Below, one piece after another: positions 6,406 through 8,245 of a stretch of DNA of 8,245 nt (positions are counted from its first letter, which is position 1; each line of letters opens with the position of its first letter). The notes beneath the pieces are model-generated. The model worked only from the letters and a program-made list of their open reading frames with translations. It searched no databases and had not been told where the DNA came from. A program made the translations under genes and the position numbers. The stretch is from Mariprofundaceae bacterium (GTDB lineage Bacteria > Pseudomonadota > Zetaproteobacteria > Mariprofundales > Mariprofundaceae): positions 1 through 8,245 of the forward strand of contig JAUZQT010000094.1 in NCBI GenBank assembly GCA_030950825.1, written 5' to 3'.

Positions 6406-7188
6406 ATGGGTATTTTGGAAGGTAAAAGAGGTCTTATTCTTGGTCTGGCCAATGACAAATCCATTGCTTGGGGTATTGCCCAAGCTTGTCATCGTGAAGG
6501 TGCAGAACTGGGCTTTAACTTCTTGGGTGAGCAGCTGGAACGGCGCGTGCGTCCATTGGCTAAAAAAGTGAATAGTCGCTTCATTGAAGCTCTGGATGTG
6601 AGTGATGATGCACAACTTGATGCTTTTTTTGATAAAGTCAAAGAACAATGGGGCGAGTTGGATTTCATGGTGCATTCCATTGCTTTTGCCAATAAAGATG
6701 CGTTGCGTAACCCTTTTTCCACAACCTCGCGTGAAGATTTTCGTTTGGCTTTGGATATTTCAGCCTATTCTTTTATTGCTTGCGCGCAGCGCGCAGCACC
6801 CATGATGAAAGCTGGTGGCAGCATGGTGACCATGACCTATCTGGGTGCTGAACGTGTCATTCCAGGTTATAATGTGATGGGTGTTGCCAAAGCTGCACTG
6901 GAAGCATCAACCCGTTATCTTGCACAAGATTTGGGTAAGCAAGGCATTCGTGTGAATGCACTTTCTGCTGGCCCTATTCGTACCTTGGCAGCATCGGCGG
7001 TGGGGGATTTTCGCAAATTAATGGAAAAAAGCGCGCGCGGTTCGATGCTTGGCCGCAATGTTTCTCAGAATGAAGTGGGCAATACCACGGCCTATTTATT
7101 ATCCGATTTGGCATCGGGTGTCTCTGGCGAGGTGCATTATGTAGACGCAGGCTTCCATGTTGGTTCGGGTGATCCTGGTATCGAATAA
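6406..7188 (+). CDS. fabI: Enoyl-[acyl-carrier-protein] reductase (NADH)
   Basis: This 260-residue cytoplasmic enzyme performs the last reduction of each fatty-acid elongation cycle, converting trans-2-enoyl-ACP to acyl-ACP with NAD(P)H. FabI features are the N-terminal cofactor loop LGLANDKSIAWGIA (12-25), HSIAFANKDAL (90-100), TYLGAER (144-150) with Tyr145, and the catalytic Tyr155 and Lys162 in YNVMGVAK with the FabI spacing Y-x6-K. NALSAGPIRTLAA (184-196) is the NAD-binding region before the flexible substrate loop. Ala93 stands where E. coli has Gly93, a position next to the triclosan site. Alanine here is normal in other FabI lineages, so no resistance should be read into it. The gene follows the tgpA-like gene after 37 bases and precedes aroC by 11. 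It may belong to the same transcript or have its own promoter; I saw no convincing one. Confidence 0.96.
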   Translation: MGILEGKRGLILGLANDKSIAWGIAQACHREGAELGFNFLGEQLERRVRPLAKKVNSRFIEALDVSDDAQLDAFFDKVKEQWGELDFMVHSIAFANKDALRNPFSTTSREDFRLALDISAYSFIACAQRAAPMMKAGGSMVTMTYLGAERVIPGYNVMGVAKAALEASTRYLAQDLGKQGIRVNALSAGPIRTLAASAVGDFRKLMEKSARGSMLGRNVSQNEVGNTTAYLLSDLASGVSGEVHYVDAGFHVGSGDPGIE

Positions 7189-7199
7189 GGTTCACGTTT

Positions 7200-8245
7200 A
7201 TGTCAGGCTCAACATTTGGTGATATTTTTCGTGTTTCAACGGCTGGTGAATCCCATGGCGCGGCACTGCTTGCCATTGTTGATGGTTGCCCAGCTGGCAT
7301 CAAGCTATCGGAAGCTGATATTCAGCCTGATTTGGATCGCCGCAAACCTGGACAATCCAAATATACCACACAGCGGCGTGAAGCAGATGAAGTCGAAATA
7401 CTTTCAGGTGTGTTTGAAGGCATAACAACAGGTTGTCCAATTGCATTATTGATTCGTAATACAGATCAGCGAAGCAAGGATTATTCTGAGATAAAAGATA
7501 AGTTTCGCCCTGGGCACGCTGATTTCACCTATTTTCATAAATACGGCCGCCGTGATTATCGTGGTGGAGGACGCTCATCAGCACGAGAAACAGCCGTACG
7601 TGTGGCAGCAGGTGCTGTGGCCAAGCAATTATTGACGACAGTAGGGATTCAGCTGACTGGCTGGGTTGATCAAATTGGCCCACATAAAGCTGATCCTGCA
7701 TGTTTTGATGCAGCTGAAATCAATAAAAATCCATTTTTCTGTCCAGATGCCCAAGCTGCTGCAAAGATGGCTGAGTTTATGGATGACTTACGCAAACAGG
7801 GCGATTCCATTGGCGCTGCGGTAACAGTACAAGCACATGGTATGATGGCTGGCTTGGGTGAACCGATATTTGATCGTTTGGATGCGGACATTGCCAAAGC
7901 GATGATGTCGATTCCTGCTGTGAAAGGCGTAGAAATTGGTGATGGCTTTGCCTGTGTTGAATCCAAAGGGTCCGAGTTTGGTGATCCAATTCGCAAATCT
8001 GGCTTTCAAAGCAACCATGCAGGTGGTGTATTGGGCGGTATTTCCAATGGCGACTATATCCATGCCCGCATGGCGCTTAAACCAACCTCATCCATCTTAA
8101 CGCCGCGCCCGACCATTGATATTTACGGTGAAGAAAGCGATATTATAACCAAAGGTCGTCATGATCCATGTGTTGGCATTCGTGCTGTTCCCATTGCCGA
8201 AGCCATGTTGGCATTGGTATTGGCAGATCATTTATTGCGTAATCG
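7200..8245 (+). CDS. aroC: Chorismate synthase (3' end cut by window edge)
   Basis: This enzyme makes chorismate from 5-enolpyruvylshikimate-3-phosphate using reduced FMN, the last common step to the aromatic amino acids, folates and quinones. The reading frame is open from ATG at 7200 to the edge, giving 348 complete codons. The family is usually about 360 residues, so only around a dozen are missing. Visible signatures are AGESHG (15-20) with catalytic His19, DRRKPGQS (46-53), FRPGHADFTY (102-111) with catalytic His106, GGGRSSARET (122-131), and RHDPCVGIRAVPIAEAM (320-336). The start follows the fabI stop by 11 bases. The only Shine-Dalgarno-like sequence is AAGG at 7187-7190, overlapping that stop, so it is probably translated in concert with fabI. 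The gene contains no frameshift or internal stop in the window. Confidence 0.97.
   Translation, partial: MSGSTFGDIFRVSTAGESHGAALLAIVDGCPAGIKLSEADIQPDLDRRKPGQSKYTTQRREADEVEILSGVFEGITTGCPIALLIRNTDQRSKDYSEIKDKFRPGHADFTYFHKYGRRDYRGGGRSSARETAVRVAAGAVAKQLLTTVGIQLTGWVDQIGPHKADPACFDAAEINKNPFFCPDAQAAAKMAEFMDDLRKQGDSIGAAVTVQAHGMMAGLGEPIFDRLDADIAKAMMSIPAVKGVEIGDGFACVESKGSEFGDPIRKSGFQSNHAGGVLGGISNGDYIHARMALKPTSSILTPRPTIDIYGEESDIITKGRHDPCVGIRAVPIAEAMLALVLADHLLRN

Noticed and set aside
6682..6684. FabI Ala93 in place of E. coli Gly93, a position linked to triclosan resistance
   Set aside because: Alanine is the normal residue here in other, sensitive FabI lineages such as Staphylococcus, so it says nothing about resistance.
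7670..7996. Minus-strand open frames inside aroC
   Set aside because: They lie opposite a chorismate synthase frame with all its signature motifs and are shadows of its codon pattern.

Overview
The window looks like ordinary bacterial chromosome. By inference it comes from a Gram-negative proteobacterium of moderate GC. This rests on compact, largely co-directional genes, a TgpA-type inner-membrane transglutaminase protein, a FabI enoyl-ACP reductase and a bacterial chorismate synthase. FabI carries HSIAFANK where the E. coli enzyme has HSIGFAPG, so the host is probably not enteric. I cannot fix the lineage from sequence alone.

Layout. Positions 1-237 hold no gene I can support. They contain a 24-bp perfect inverted repeat built on the word CTTCGACAAGCTCAG (116-174), a lone half copy of that word (50-64) and two smaller hairpins. 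A moeB/thiF-type gene with a C-terminal rhodanese domain follows on the minus strand (238-1395). A 66-bp divergent intergenic region (1396-1461) separates it from a plus-strand run that reaches the right edge. That run is a YeeZ-like atypical SDR protein (1462-2343), a MoxR AAA+ ATPase (2340-3272), a DUF58 membrane protein (3274-4356), a TgpA-like DUF3488/transglutaminase/DUF4129 protein (4356-6368), fabI (6406-7188) and aroC (7200 to beyond 8245, cut by the window edge).

How the genes work together. The first four plus-strand genes touch or overlap (ATGA, a 1-nt gap, TAATG), so they very likely form one translationally coupled operon. MoxR, DUF58 and transglutaminase-like membrane proteins form a recurrent trio. 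The usual inference is that the MoxR ATPase acts as a chaperone-like remodeller on envelope-associated partners, with TgpA presenting its Cys-His-Asp domain to the periplasm. fabI (last step of fatty-acid elongation) and aroC (last step of the shikimate pathway) come after a 37-nt gap with a good ribosome binding site and may be on the same transcript. The MoeB-rhodanese protein would activate a ubiquitin-like sulfur-carrier protein and supply its sulfur. No carrier or other cofactor gene is visible here.

I found no convincing new multi-gene system, phage, CRISPR array, transposase or RNA gene. The most unusual items are the REP-like palindrome with its half copy, an in-frame 15-bp tandem repeat inside the tgpA-like gene, the coupling of a YeeZ-like SDR to the MoxR trio, and a possibly leaderless start for that SDR gene.
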